Source of the DNA: HGM04593 sp045660825
Lineage (GTDB): Bacteria > Bacteroidota > Bacteroidia > Bacteroidales > Bacteroidaceae
Direction of reading: 5' to 3'
Length of the DNA: 64,000 bases
NCBI GenBank assembly: GCA_045660825.1
Contig: JAZREN010000002.1
Coordinates: 34,419 to 98,418, forward strand
In this document: piece by piece, positions 32,658-41,684 of the stretch
How positions within the stretch are numbered: the first letter of the stretch is position 1
Layout: each line of letters begins with the position of its first letter
Made by a program: the position numbers and the translations under genes
The notes under the pieces: generated by a model
Databases searched by the model: none
Seen by the model: only the letters and a program-made list of their open reading frames with translations
What the model was told of the DNA's origin: nothing

Positions 32658-34900
32658 TTTGCCTCTTTTTTAAGTGTGAGCTTTATGTTTGCGTTGTCTG
32701 TCAACTGCTTGTGTGTTATTCGATAGCCGTTTGGCTTGCCGTCTACCTCAATGTTGTCAATGTAGTGGCAATCGGCAGTGGGGCGGTCGCACTCTATTGT
32801 AATCTTCTCATTTGGAGTGTCTATCAGCACCTTGTCGAACACCGGTGTAGTGATTGTGTAGGTGGGTTCGCCGGGGCAGTCGGGGTAGATACCCATCATT
32901 GAGAACACGGCCCATGCCGACATTGTACCGGTGTCATCGTTTCCGGGGATACCGTCGGGGGCATTCTTGTAGTGATTGTCAAGTATGTTCTTTACCTCTT
33001 TCTGTGTGCGCCACTCCTCGCCCTTTATGCGGCTGAACAGGTAGGGGTATACAATGTCGGGCTCGTTTGCGGGGTCGTAATGTCCGTTGTCAAAAACCCC
33101 CTGCAGGCTCTTAATGAAGTTCTTCTTTCCACCCATGAGCTTTGTGAGTCCCGCAAGGTCATGGGGAACGGCAAATGTGTAGCACCATGCCGAAGCCTCG
33201 TGAAAACCGGGTACGTTCTCAAAGTTCTTTCCTGTGGAAGGGTCAAAGTCGCCCAGGAATTTACCCTCTTTTGTGAGCGGACGCAGTGTGCCGTGTTCCT
33301 TGCAATAGTAACGGCGGTAGCTCTGTGAGCGCTTGAGGAACTCCTTTGCACGTACCTTGTCGCCAAGCGAGTCGGCAAGCTGTGCAATGGCATAGTCGGC
33401 CGAGCAGTATTCAAGGGCATGTGACACTGAGTTGTCGCCCGAGAGGTCGCTCGAGAAGTACCACAATGGGATAAAACCATCCTTTATATATGGGTCGATG
33501 TCGGGGCGGATGAGGTTCTTTGCTCCCTCGGTGGTTGCCGACTTAAGCATAGCCTTGTAGGCTGTCTCGATGTCAAAGTCGCGCAGACCCTTTATCCAAC
33601 TGTCGGCAATGACAATGGCTGCAGGGTCACCCTCCATTGTGAATGTCTCGCGACCGAAGAGTTCCCAGCGTGGTAGCCAGCCCCAATCCTCGTACATTCC
33701 AACCATTGTGCGCAGCATGTCCATCTGGCGCTCGGGGTATACAAGCGTGAGCAACTGGTGTAGGTTACGGTATGTATCCCAAAGAGAGAAAATGGTATAG
33801 CGTGTGTAGTTGCTCTTGCCTGTCTCGCCATTCTCCATCTTGGGGTACTCGCCGTTCACATCGCTGATGATGCTAGGGTGTATGAGTGCGTGGTACAGTG
33901 CGGTGTAGAATATTGTCTGCTGCTCCTTTGTGCCGCCATCGATGCGAATACGTTCGAGGTCGTTGTTCCATTGCTCGACAGCCTGTGCATGTACTGTGTC
34001 AAACTCCTTGCCCTGCTGCTCGGCATTGAGGTTTTCTCTCGCATTTTCAATTGAAACGAAGGAGACGCCCATCTGCACGGTAATCTGCTCGCCTTCGGCA
34101 AGATTGTCATAGCAGAAACGATAGCCTATGTTGTCGCCGGCAACCTCGCGGTAGTAGTTCTCGTAGAGCTTGTATGTGCCGTCATCGGGGGTCCACTCGG
34201 CCTCTACGCCGGTGAGCGCAGGCTGGAATTTCCATGCTCCTTCGCTTGTCGGCGCCTTTGACACGCGCATCACGAAATATACGGGGAATACAGCCTGTGT
34301 AGTGTAACAGAATGTACCCAACAGTTTGAATCCCTCGACCTCGGTACTGCTCACACGGCGTACCATTGCACCACATTCGTTTGTGAGTCCCTGTCCCAAA
34401 TTTAGGATGATGTTACCCTTGCCTGCAGGGAAGGTGTAGCGTTCGCACGAAGAGCGTGTTGTGGCTGTAACCTCGGTCTTGATGCCATATTTGGTCAACT
34501 CGTTGCTGTAATAGCCGGGAGTGGCCTTCTCGTTAGTGTATTCCGAACCGTAGCTGAAGTAGTTCACATCAAGTTCGCCGCTTGTTGGCATCACCAACAG
34601 CGATGACGCCTCGGGGCATCCCACACCGCTGAGTGCTACGTGTGCATAACCGGTGAAGAACTTGTTGTTGTATTCATATGGTGCCGACCACCAACGCTGG
34701 TCCTTGTCAAAGACATTGAGGTCCGAACCCATTACATTGAACGGGACAACCGACATCATGCCGTTGGGGGTAACCGCGCCGGGGTTGGTGGTACCGAAAT
34801 TGGTTGTTCCGATGAACGGATTTACCAGATCGGTAGGTTTCTGCGCTGTTGCTGCAAGCGGTGCAAGCAGCAACAGCAGTGAGATTATTCTTTTTATCAT
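32654..34900 (-). CDS. GH92 alpha-mannosidase, exported
   Basis: 748 aa when started at ATG 34900, which gives the signal peptide MIKRIISLLLLLAPLAATAQ; the longer frame to 34999 runs into the preceding gene. GH92 marks: LVNPFIGTTNFGTTNPGAVT, LPRWELFGRETFTMEGDPAA, and GNDDTGTMSAWAVFSMMGIY. At the position where the companion enzyme has GNEPSHH this one has ANEPDIVYPYLF, so the two probably cut different alpha-mannosyl linkages (inference). It starts 10 bases after the ROK kinase gene. Confidence 0.93.
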   Translation of the reverse strand: MIKRIISLLLLLAPLAATAQKPTDLVNPFIGTTNFGTTNPGAVTPNGMMSVVPFNVMGSDLNVFDKDQRWWSAPYEYNNKFFTGYAHVALSGVGCPEASSLLVMPTSGELDVNYFSYGSEYTNEKATPGYYSNELTKYGIKTEVTATTRSSCERYTFPAGKGNIILNLGQGLTNECGAMVRRVSSTEVEGFKLLGTFCYTTQAVFPVYFVMRVSKAPTSEGAWKFQPALTGVEAEWTPDDGTYKLYENYYREVAGDNIGYRFCYDNLAEGEQITVQMGVSFVSIENARENLNAEQQGKEFDTVHAQAVEQWNNDLERIRIDGGTKEQQTIFYTALYHALIHPSIISDVNGEYPKMENGETGKSNYTRYTIFSLWDTYRNLHQLLTLVYPERQMDMLRTMVGMYEDWGWLPRWELFGRETFTMEGDPAAIVIADSWIKGLRDFDIETAYKAMLKSATTEGAKNLIRPDIDPYIKDGFIPLWYFSSDLSGDNSVSHALEYCSADYAIAQLADSLGDKVRAKEFLKRSQSYRRYYCKEHGTLRPLTKEGKFLGDFDPSTGKNFENVPGFHEASAWCYTFAVPHDLAGLTKLMGGKKNFIKSLQGVFDNGHYDPANEPDIVYPYLFSRIKGEEWRTQKEVKNILDNHYKNAPDGIPGNDDTGTMSAWAVFSMMGIYPDCPGEPTYTITTPVFDKVLIDTPNEKITIECDRPTADCHYIDNIEVDGKPNGYRITHKQLTDNANIKLTLKKEAK

Positions 34901-34910
34901 AATGTCAAAA

Positions 34911-36017
34911 TTATGCCTGTTTCTTGTCAAGTTCGCTGAGCGCAAAAGCGTATGCTCCAACCGATACGGCCTTGCTTGCACCGAGCTTGGAGATTGCAAT
35001 GCCCACTCGTTTCTGGCTGTCGTAGTCCACGTATCTCTCCTCGCCGTAAACCTTCACCTTCTTGGTTTCGCCCTTTGCAAAAAGCGCGAATTCATCGGCA
35101 TTTTCCAGGTCATAGACCTTCATTTGCACAAGGTTTACCTCGTCGCCGCCAAGGGTGCGTAGTTTCGAGCGCATCTCCTCAAGCAGCGCGGGCATAATCC
35201 AACGGCTTGCTGCCGAAACGCCACCGCCAATTACCACAAGACCGTCTATGATGGTCACGGCTGTGGAGATTGCTGCACCGGCAACGCGTCCGAGTGATGC
35301 AAATGCCTCCTTTGCCGCAGCCTGGTCGCCCTCGCGTGTGCCGTCGGCAATTTCACATATGTCTTTTGGTGTGAGACCGTGGTTGGGGTTGCCGCTCTGC
35401 TCGCCATATACACGGCAGACAGCGCGGATGGCAACACCATCCTCCACAATCACGTCGGGCATATCCCTGTGGCGCAGACAGAATGTCTCAACGCAGGAGT
35501 TGTCGCCACGGTTCAGGTTGTTGTCAATCACCACGCCAATGCCGAATCCTGTTCCAAGGGTGTAACCTATAAGGTTCTTGTACTGCTTTGTAGAGCCAAG
35601 TTCCTTCAGGCGGCTGTTGATTTCGGGCAGCATGCCGCAGAGAGCCTCGCCATAGGCAAAGAGGTCGCCGTCGTTGTTTATGAACACGGGCACACCGAAC
35701 TTGCTTTCAAGGAAAGCACCGAGTGCAACGCCGTCGCGGAATGATGGGAAGTTGGGCAGGTAGCCGCCGATGATACCGTTGGGATAGTCGGCAGGGCCGG
35801 GAAATGCGAAACTGATGGCAACCGGTTTCTCGTCAAGTTTGTCAAATACCTGCTGGAAACCGTTGACCATGTTCTGCAGGCAGAGGTCGAGGTCGTGTGA
35901 CTGTGCCGGAACCGATACCGGGTCAATGATGAACTCTCCGGCCTTCATGGCTCCGAAAACGAAATTTGTACCACCTGCATCCAGTGTGGCAACAATGCGG
36001 TTGTCTTTCTTGTACAT
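34911..36017 (-). CDS. ROK-family sugar kinase
   Basis: Cytoplasmic kinase of 368 aa, probably phosphorylating the hexose released by the neighbouring enzymes (fructokinase, glucokinase or mannokinase type). ATG at 36017 gives MYKKDNRIVATLDAGGTNFVFG, the phosphate-1 loop. Other ROK marks are FAFPGPADYPNGIIGGYLPN, VFINNDGDLFAYGE (catalytic Asp), GYTLGTGFGIGVVID, and the adenosine segment GLVVIGGGVSAASRWIMP. The usual zinc motif CxCGxxGCxE of ROK proteins is absent; the corresponding stretch reads NSCVETFCLRHRDMP. Gaps of 10 and 14 bases to its neighbours show an operon. Confidence 0.9.
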   Translation of the reverse strand: MYKKDNRIVATLDAGGTNFVFGAMKAGEFIIDPVSVPAQSHDLDLCLQNMVNGFQQVFDKLDEKPVAISFAFPGPADYPNGIIGGYLPNFPSFRDGVALGAFLESKFGVPVFINNDGDLFAYGEALCGMLPEINSRLKELGSTKQYKNLIGYTLGTGFGIGVVIDNNLNRGDNSCVETFCLRHRDMPDVIVEDGVAIRAVCRVYGEQSGNPNHGLTPKDICEIADGTREGDQAAAKEAFASLGRVAGAAISTAVTIIDGLVVIGGGVSAASRWIMPALLEEMRSKLRTLGGDEVNLVQMKVYDLENADEFALFAKGETKKVKVYGEERYVDYDSQKRVGIAISKLGASKAVSVGAYAFALSELDKKQA

Positions 36018-36031
36018 AGTGTTATAAGTTT

Positions 36032-37333
36032 TTATTCTGTTATTGCTTTTGAGTATTCCTTGATGATGCCTATTGTGGTTGTATCGCAGTCGAAAACCGA
36101 GTACCAACCCTGTGGCTCGTGTGGCGGGTCGCTCAGGTAGTCGTCGCCTGCCTGCCATACAAGGTCGCGCGGGCGTCCGCAGCCTCCCCAACCCCAAAAA
36201 TTGCATCCCGCAATGGGGGTACCTTCTGCAACACCGTTCTTCACTTGCTCAAAGATGTAGCGGTAGAAGATGTCGCGGCTGTCGGTTGGAATGTCGGTTC
36301 CCGATACATTTCCCTGTCGTGAGAAACCGAACTCCTCAATTACCAACGGTTTGTTCAACTGCTCTGCAAGTTCAATATGCTCGGCAATGTATTTGCCGCT
36401 CTCTTTGCATGCGTTTTCAATGCCGCTGTCGGGGTTTGAGCGTGGTGCCCAGCCCCAGTTCACGGGCCATATGTGTATGGTCAGGTAGTCGATGTTCTCG
36501 TCGGCATGTATCTGTTTGCACAGTTCCATGTCTACCTCACAGCCATATTTACCTTCGCTTCCTGTCGATACCAGGTGGTTTGGGTCAATGCTCTTTATGA
36601 GCGCCGCAGCCTCTGAAATCCACTTTGCAAATGCAGCCTTGTTATCCTTCGCAAAAGGACGTGGCTCGTTGCATAGCTGCCATGCCATGATGGCAGGTTC
36701 ATCCTTGTATTGGCGTCCCGTAATGCTGTTGGTGCGCGAAACAATGGCTCTTATGTAGTCAAAGTACATTCCAATGGCCTTTGGCTCGCGTGAGAAGTTG
36801 GCGCAATACTCTACATACCTGTTGTAGCCGCCATCCTCATTGGTGTTCGGTGAGTCGCCATAGCCGCACTCCTTCAGGTAGAATCCGTATCCTCCGCTCC
36901 AGTCCCATGCGTTGTTCAGGTAGATGACCGCGTCCATACCGCGTTTATCAAGCTCGGCAATGACAAAGTCCAGTCCCTGGAGTATTGTGTCATTGAGCAC
37001 TCCGGGTGCTGTCTGCAGGTAGGGCTTGGCCGGGTTGGCAAGCGCGCTGCCGGCATCGGGGCCTGTCAATATCCTCAAGTTGGTGACACCGATGCTTTTC
37101 AGTTGGTCGAGTTCCTTGCAAAGACGTTCCCTGTCACCCCCTTCGCCCTCGGAACCAAGAACCGAGGCATACCACATGTTTGTACCGATGTAGTGATAGG
37201 GCTTTCCATTCTTTACGAAGCCTGTTGTGTCGGCGGTTATGAGGTCGTTCTCCATGGTGTTATTGCATTTAGTGTTGCAACCAACAGTAATCATTGCTAC
37301 AGCCATTATGAGTGTCAATGCAAAATTTTTCAT
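36032..37333 (-). CDS. GH5 family (subfamily 7-like) endo-beta-mannanase lipoprotein
   Basis: 433 aa (beta/alpha)8-barrel hydrolase that cuts internal beta-1,4-mannosidic bonds. ATG at 37333 gives the lipoprotein signal MKNFALTLIMAVAMITVGC. Catalytic acid/base Glu in AWQLCNEPRPF and nucleophile Glu in PLVIEEFGFSRQG; GTNMWYASVLG at strand 1 and QTAPGVLNDTILQGLDFVIA fit subfamily GH5_7. Likely anchored at the cell surface. First gene of a four-gene operon with the ROK kinase and two GH92 enzymes. Confidence 0.9.
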   Translation of the reverse strand: MKNFALTLIMAVAMITVGCNTKCNNTMENDLITADTTGFVKNGKPYHYIGTNMWYASVLGSEGEGGDRERLCKELDQLKSIGVTNLRILTGPDAGSALANPAKPYLQTAPGVLNDTILQGLDFVIAELDKRGMDAVIYLNNAWDWSGGYGFYLKECGYGDSPNTNEDGGYNRYVEYCANFSREPKAIGMYFDYIRAIVSRTNSITGRQYKDEPAIMAWQLCNEPRPFAKDNKAAFAKWISEAAALIKSIDPNHLVSTGSEGKYGCEVDMELCKQIHADENIDYLTIHIWPVNWGWAPRSNPDSGIENACKESGKYIAEHIELAEQLNKPLVIEEFGFSRQGNVSGTDIPTDSRDIFYRYIFEQVKNGVAEGTPIAGCNFWGWGGCGRPRDLVWQAGDDYLSDPPHEPQGWYSVFDCDTTTIGIIKEYSKAITE

Positions 37334-37353
37334 ATGTGTATTGTGCTTTTTCG

Positions 37354-37386
37354 CGAAGATAAGAAATAATATCAATATTTTACAAT
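37354..37386 (-). promoter_or_regulatory. Putative promoter of the mannosidase operon
   Basis: On the minus strand a -7 element TATCTTCG (37361-37354) with ATTG (37386-37383) 21 bases upstream; the start codon lies 20 bases downstream. Confidence 0.5.
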
Positions 37387-37403
37387 TAATAGTATAAAAT
37401 AAA

Positions 37404-37431
37404 CGAGGGACATCTTTTGAACGTCACCTCG
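37404..37431 (-). terminator. Possible terminator of the NPCBM protein gene
   Basis: CGAGGGAC and GTCACCTCG (37404-37411 with 37423-37431) pair with one bulge, about 75 bases after the stop at 37506. Weak. Confidence 0.35.
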
Positions 37432-37505
37432 CTTGTGTGTAATAAGGGGATTCTAACGTGGGGTATTGTGTTGAAAATCTCCCTTTTTATCGGATGTTTT
37501 CGGGT

Positions 37506-39719
37506 TCATTCTTCATCCTCGGGCATTGGATAACTGAATGCTTCGGGGATGTTGGTCGGGAGCTTCTCCTTTGTAACGACAATGTCATAGATCAAGTATT
37601 TGGCCGATGTACCGTTTGTGTTTGCCAACCAGAATATAAGCTGATCGCATCCGTTGATGGGAACGGTGAACTCCTGTGGCTCCATAGTCTCGTATATGGC
37701 AATGTCGGCCATTACGTTGTGGTCGGCTCCAATCATCAGGTGCTCGGGCTCGTCCGACTTTACACTTGCTTTTGGAAGGCAACCGACCTTGAAGGTAACG
37801 GAGTTGTATTCTCCATAGGTGTTGAAGGCGGCCATGGAGTTTTCCACAGCTTCTCCTCCCGCAGCAAGCATGAGGAATGCTCCAAGTGGCGCAACGGTTG
37901 TTCCAATGGTTGCACCTCCAACAGCGGCTCCTGTTGCAACAAACGATGCGCCCAAAGCACCCGCTCCTATGATGCCGGCAGCTGCAGCGTCGGCGCCATT
38001 GTCGTCGCCAAGGACTCCGAAATCGAGCGAGAAGTGTGTGCTGGTCTGTAGTACAATGCCTTTGTAGATGCGTTCTCCGTTAAGGTCAAAATACTCTTTC
38101 TTGCTTGAGCCGTCACGTATTATGCTCTCCTTGTCATTCGAACTCATGGATACATAATGGATATATGGGCGCCCAAGGTCTATCAGGTCTATCTCGTCAG
38201 GGCACTCAGGCTTTTCGTGGACAAAGAGGTCGTTCTTTGTGGGTTTTCCCCTGTAGGCGACAATGTCACCGATTCCGAATGCGGCAACGTCGAGTCTTCC
38301 ACACCCTCTGTTGGCAAAGCGCAGTGTCCTGCATTTGTTGATGGGCACGGTGTGGTGCTGGTTGGGGTATGTTGCAATCATGGGGGCTGAATATATAAGC
38401 TCGTCATCGGCAAAAACCATGAGCAGGTCGTCGTTCATGTTCCAGCTCTTGCCCACATAACCGCTGGTGAAGGTGATATAGTCGAACTCGTTTCCAAGGT
38501 CGAATGTCGCACAGGCCGAGAGGTTGTCGTCAAAGAATGATGCGGTCTGGTACAGTATTATACCTTCATTGAACTTGTAACCTCCCATTGAAAAGGTGAT
38601 ATAGTCCGATGCCCCACTGTATATCTGCTTGTCTACCCGTCCGATAACCTGGTAGGGTGGGATGCTTGAGATGAGCTTGCATGCATCGGGCAAATCCTTG
38701 AGCCGTGGGTTTGGTGGTGCCAGGCGAGTACCCGGCTCCCCGGCTTCTTCAGCTTTTTTCTCCGGGTATATCATGATTTGGGCAATTTCGGCATACGACT
38801 CGCCTTCAATCTGCTCGGTGTGGAAAGAGAGCATTTCGCACCCTGTGATATCAAGTACAACCTGTTTTGCAATATCTCCCTCTTTTATCTCAATCTCCTC
38901 GATAATTTTGTTGTCAGCCTTCACCGTCAGCCATCCGCTACCGGCACCGCCCTTCACGTCGTCATGGCAACCTATTAAGAAACTCAGTTTCGAAAATTGC
39001 TTGTGGAGGTTGAAATAGGCCTTGCCGTCATATGTGCCAATTAGAGCCATGGTCATGTCGCCTCGCAGACCGTAATTGTATACCTGTCCGTTGAGTCTGA
39101 TTGGAGCATCTGACTTTTCAGTGATTGTGCTCATGGAATTGCTGATGTAATATGGCTTCAACTCCTTTACAAGTTCAATAGGTTTGGGGAGTGCACGGAA
39201 TTCGGGGCGCACATTGACCGGTTCTTCTCCCTTCTTCCAAAGGATGGCATCGGCAACAATTACGTTTACGTCTCCACCCGCAACCTGGAATTTCAGTTCA
39301 TTGACGTCTGACACATCAATGCTGTATGTGCGTGGCGGTTCGTAGCCTCTGACCTTTTCATCAAGAACCTTTTTGCCGTCGGCGTGTACAACAACAATTC
39401 CAACCTCGTCATTGCACTCGCTGTGATGTGCCATGGTAAAGGTTAGAGTCTTGTAGTTGCCCTCGATGTCGAATGTCACGAACGCGCCTTCATCATCAAT
39501 GTTAAAGCCTCCGTAACCCTTTTCGCCACCGGCCATCTCTACCGTATTCCTGTGTATGGCGCAATCCTTTGACGATGTGGGTTTGTACTTATGTACAAGA
39601 TAGGTGTATTTGTCCCAATGGGGTTTTTCGGTCCTGTCGCTACTGCTGCTGCAGCCGCAGTTTCGGAACATCAATACCAATACAAGAATGGATACGAGTA
39701 GAATAGTGCGTCTTGACAT
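37506..39719 (-). CDS. Lipoprotein with four NPCBM-like carbohydrate-binding modules
   Basis: 737 aa. The N-terminal hydrophobic segment (residues 6-18) is followed by FRNCGC, a poor but possible lipobox. Four related beta-sandwich modules are visible at about 40-170, 186-328, 345-500 and 513-726. Each has an NPCBM-like pattern: a line such as YNYGLRGDMTMALIGTYDGK or KFNEGIILYQTASFFDDNL, then a YxxxxFxxG strand, then VHADGKKV or KADNKIIEE. No catalytic domain is seen. Module 4 is split by a hydrophobic Gly/Ala-rich insert (about 584-638: AGIIGAGALGASFVATGAAV and following). It probably binds glycan or cell-wall sugar at the surface. Monocistronic, upstream of the mannosidase operon on the same strand. 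Confidence 0.7.
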   Translation of the reverse strand: MSRRTILLVSILVLVLMFRNCGCSSSSDRTEKPHWDKYTYLVHKYKPTSSKDCAIHRNTVEMAGGEKGYGGFNIDDEGAFVTFDIEGNYKTLTFTMAHHSECNDEVGIVVVHADGKKVLDEKVRGYEPPRTYSIDVSDVNELKFQVAGGDVNVIVADAILWKKGEEPVNVRPEFRALPKPIELVKELKPYYISNSMSTITEKSDAPIRLNGQVYNYGLRGDMTMALIGTYDGKAYFNLHKQFSKLSFLIGCHDDVKGGAGSGWLTVKADNKIIEEIEIKEGDIAKQVVLDITGCEMLSFHTEQIEGESYAEIAQIMIYPEKKAEEAGEPGTRLAPPNPRLKDLPDACKLISSIPPYQVIGRVDKQIYSGASDYITFSMGGYKFNEGIILYQTASFFDDNLSACATFDLGNEFDYITFTSGYVGKSWNMNDDLLMVFADDELIYSAPMIATYPNQHHTVPINKCRTLRFANRGCGRLDVAAFGIGDIVAYRGKPTKNDLFVHEKPECPDEIDLIDLGRPYIHYVSMSSNDKESIIRDGSSKKEYFDLNGERIYKGIVLQTSTHFSLDFGVLGDDNGADAAAAGIIGAGALGASFVATGAAVGGATIGTTVAPLGAFLMLAAGGEAVENSMAAFNTYGEYNSVTFKVGCLPKASVKSDEPEHLMIGADHNVMADIAIYETMEPQEFTVPINGCDQLIFWLANTNGTSAKYLIYDIVVTKEKLPTNIPEAFSYPMPEDEE

Positions 39720-39923
39720 AATAGGGTTGTTTTAGTGCGTTGTGTGTCTGTAAAGTGTTGTCTATTATTCTACAATACAATGGTTTATACCGCAATATTA
39801 AAGAGAATAATATGTTTTTCCAAATTTTATCGGCTGTTTGTATTTCCCGATGAATAATATCGTCCTGCCATATGCTCCGATTGCAAACCTTTTTATCTTT
39901 TATAGCATTTTTGCCTGTCTATT

Positions 39924-39954
39924 GTTGCGGACTCTCTTCTTTTGACTATCTTTG
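39924..39954 (+). promoter_or_regulatory. Promoter of slyD
   Basis: TATCTTTG at 39947-39954 with GTTG (39924-39927) 19 bases before it. The start codon of slyD is 42 bases downstream. Confidence 0.65.
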
Positions 39955-39996
39955 CCATTCAAACATGTATAAATTTATATAAAACAAAATCATATC

Positions 39997-40575
39997 ATGG
40001 AAACAACAAACAAATATCTGCGTGTGGCATATACACTTTTGTCACATCGTGACGGTGAGTGTGAAGAGGTTGAGAAGACAACTCGCGAGCAGCCTTTTGC
40101 CTTCTTGACAGGCGTTGGTTATACACTCGATGCTTTTGAGGAGAATCTTAAGGACTTGAAGAAGGGCGATGCCTTTGATTTTACTATTCCATTTGCCGAT
40201 GCTTATGGCGAGTATGACCCCGACCACGTGCAGGATTTTGACCGCGAGGTATTCACAATTGACGGCAAGTTCGACTCGGCTCACATCTACGAAGGAAATG
40301 TTGTTGAGATGATGCGTGCCGACGGCTCTCCAATTCTTGGTACAGTGAAGGAGGTTACTCCATTGAAGGTGGTTATGGATTTCAACCATCCGCTTGCCGG
40401 TTGCGACCTGCAGTTTGTGGGTACAGTGGTTGAGGCTCGTCCTGCCAAGGAAGCAGAACTCAAGAAATTCTATGATTCATTGAAGGCTTCTTGCAGTTGT
40501 GGCGGTGGTTGCAGCGGTTGCAATGGTGGTAGCTGCGGTGGTGACGGCGGTTGCGAGGGTGGTTGCTGTCACTAA
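39997..40575 (+). CDS. slyD: SlyD-type FKBP peptidyl-prolyl isomerase with Cys-rich metal tail
   Basis: 192 aa cytoplasmic chaperone/isomerase. FKBP part: KYLRVAYTLLS, PFAFLTGVGYTLDAFEENLK, GDAFDFTIPFADAYGEYDPD; the inserted-in-flap chaperone domain follows (EVFTIDGKFDS to DFNHPLAGCDLQFVGTV). The C-terminal tail (about 164-192) has eight Cys within a Gly/Ser stretch and a final His, the nickel/zinc-binding tail of SlyD but more Cys-rich than in E. coli. aroC follows after 12 bases; the metal tail hints at a role in metalloprotein assembly. Confidence 0.93.
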   Translation: METTNKYLRVAYTLLSHRDGECEEVEKTTREQPFAFLTGVGYTLDAFEENLKDLKKGDAFDFTIPFADAYGEYDPDHVQDFDREVFTIDGKFDSAHIYEGNVVEMMRADGSPILGTVKEVTPLKVVMDFNHPLAGCDLQFVGTVVEARPAKEAELKKFYDSLKASCSCGGGCSGCNGGSCGGDGGCEGGCCH

Positions 40576-40587
40576 AGGAACATAAAT

Positions 40588-41670
40588 ATGAATAGTATCG
40601 GTAATATTTTGCGGCTTACCACTTTTGGCGAGTCGCACGGAGTGGCCATCGGCGGCGTGCTTGACGGCTATCCGGCAGGCGTGCTCATTGACGAGGAGTT
40701 CGTACGCAGTGAGATGAGACGTCGTCGTCCCGGACAGAGTGCAATTACAACATCACGCAACGAGGCTGATGAGGTGCAGTTCCTTTCGGGAGTTTTCGAA
40801 GGACGTTCCACCGGTACGCCCATTGCCTTTACTATTGTCAATAATAACAACCGCAGTGCCGATTACGACAATCTGCGCGAGGCTTTCCGTCCGTCGCATG
40901 CCGATTATGTGTATGACCGTAAATATGGCGTGCGCGACCATCGTGGTGGCGGGCGTTCATCGGCACGCGAAACAGCCGTGAGGGTCTGTGCAGGTGCTTT
41001 GGCAAAGTTGGCGTTGAAGCAGTTGGGTATTGATGTAGCGGCATATACATCGCAGGTTGGGGAGATAGTCCTTGCGGCCGATTATACAGCCTATGACCTG
41101 TCGCAAGCCGAGAGTAACCCTGTACGTTGCCCCGATGCGGAGGTAGCTGCAGCTATGGAGCAATTGATACTTGATGTGAAACGTGACGGTGATACAATCG
41201 GCGGAGTGGTGACATGCGTCGTGAAAGGTGTTCCTGTAGGATTGGGAGAACCGTTATATGGCAAACTGTCGGCATCGCTTGCGTCGGCAATGCTCTCAAT
41301 CAATGCTGCCAAAGGGTTCGATTATGGAAACGGCTTTGCAGCCGCCACGGGGCGTGGCTCGCAACAGAACGATATCTTTTATAACAATGGCGACGGTGTT
41401 GCAACCCGCACCAATAACAGTGGTGGTATACAGGGTGGCATATCGAATGGTAACGACATCTATTTCAGGGTCGCTTTCAAGCCTGTGGCGACAGTGCTGA
41501 TGGAGCAACCAACTGTTGCAAAGGATGGTACAGAAACAACTTTGTTGTCACGCGGGCGTCATGATCCCTGTGTCGTGCCTCGTGCGGTGCCGGTAGTTGA
41601 GGCTATGGCAGCTCTGGTAGTCCTTGACCACTATCTGCTCGACAGGGCAAGGCGAGGGCTCTTTTCTTAA
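40588..41670 (+). CDS. aroC: Chorismate synthase
   Basis: Last step of the shikimate pathway: EPSP to chorismate using reduced FMN. 360 aa, normal. Signatures: GESHGVAIGGVLDGYPAG near the N-terminus, RRRPGQSAITTSRNEADEVQ, DHRGGGRSSARETAVRVCAG in the middle, and SGGIQGGISNGNDIYFRVAF. All catalytic His residues (His in GESHG and HRGGGRSSAR) are present. Second gene of the slyD operon; the next gene begins after 14 bases. Confidence 0.97.
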   Translation: MNSIGNILRLTTFGESHGVAIGGVLDGYPAGVLIDEEFVRSEMRRRRPGQSAITTSRNEADEVQFLSGVFEGRSTGTPIAFTIVNNNNRSADYDNLREAFRPSHADYVYDRKYGVRDHRGGGRSSARETAVRVCAGALAKLALKQLGIDVAAYTSQVGEIVLAADYTAYDLSQAESNPVRCPDAEVAAAMEQLILDVKRDGDTIGGVVTCVVKGVPVGLGEPLYGKLSASLASAMLSINAAKGFDYGNGFAAATGRGSQQNDIFYNNGDGVATRTNNSGGIQGGISNGNDIYFRVAFKPVATVLMEQPTVAKDGTETTLLSRGRHDPCVVPRAVPVVEAMAALVVLDHYLLDRARRGLFS

Positions 41671-41684
41671 CGAAGAAAAAATCT

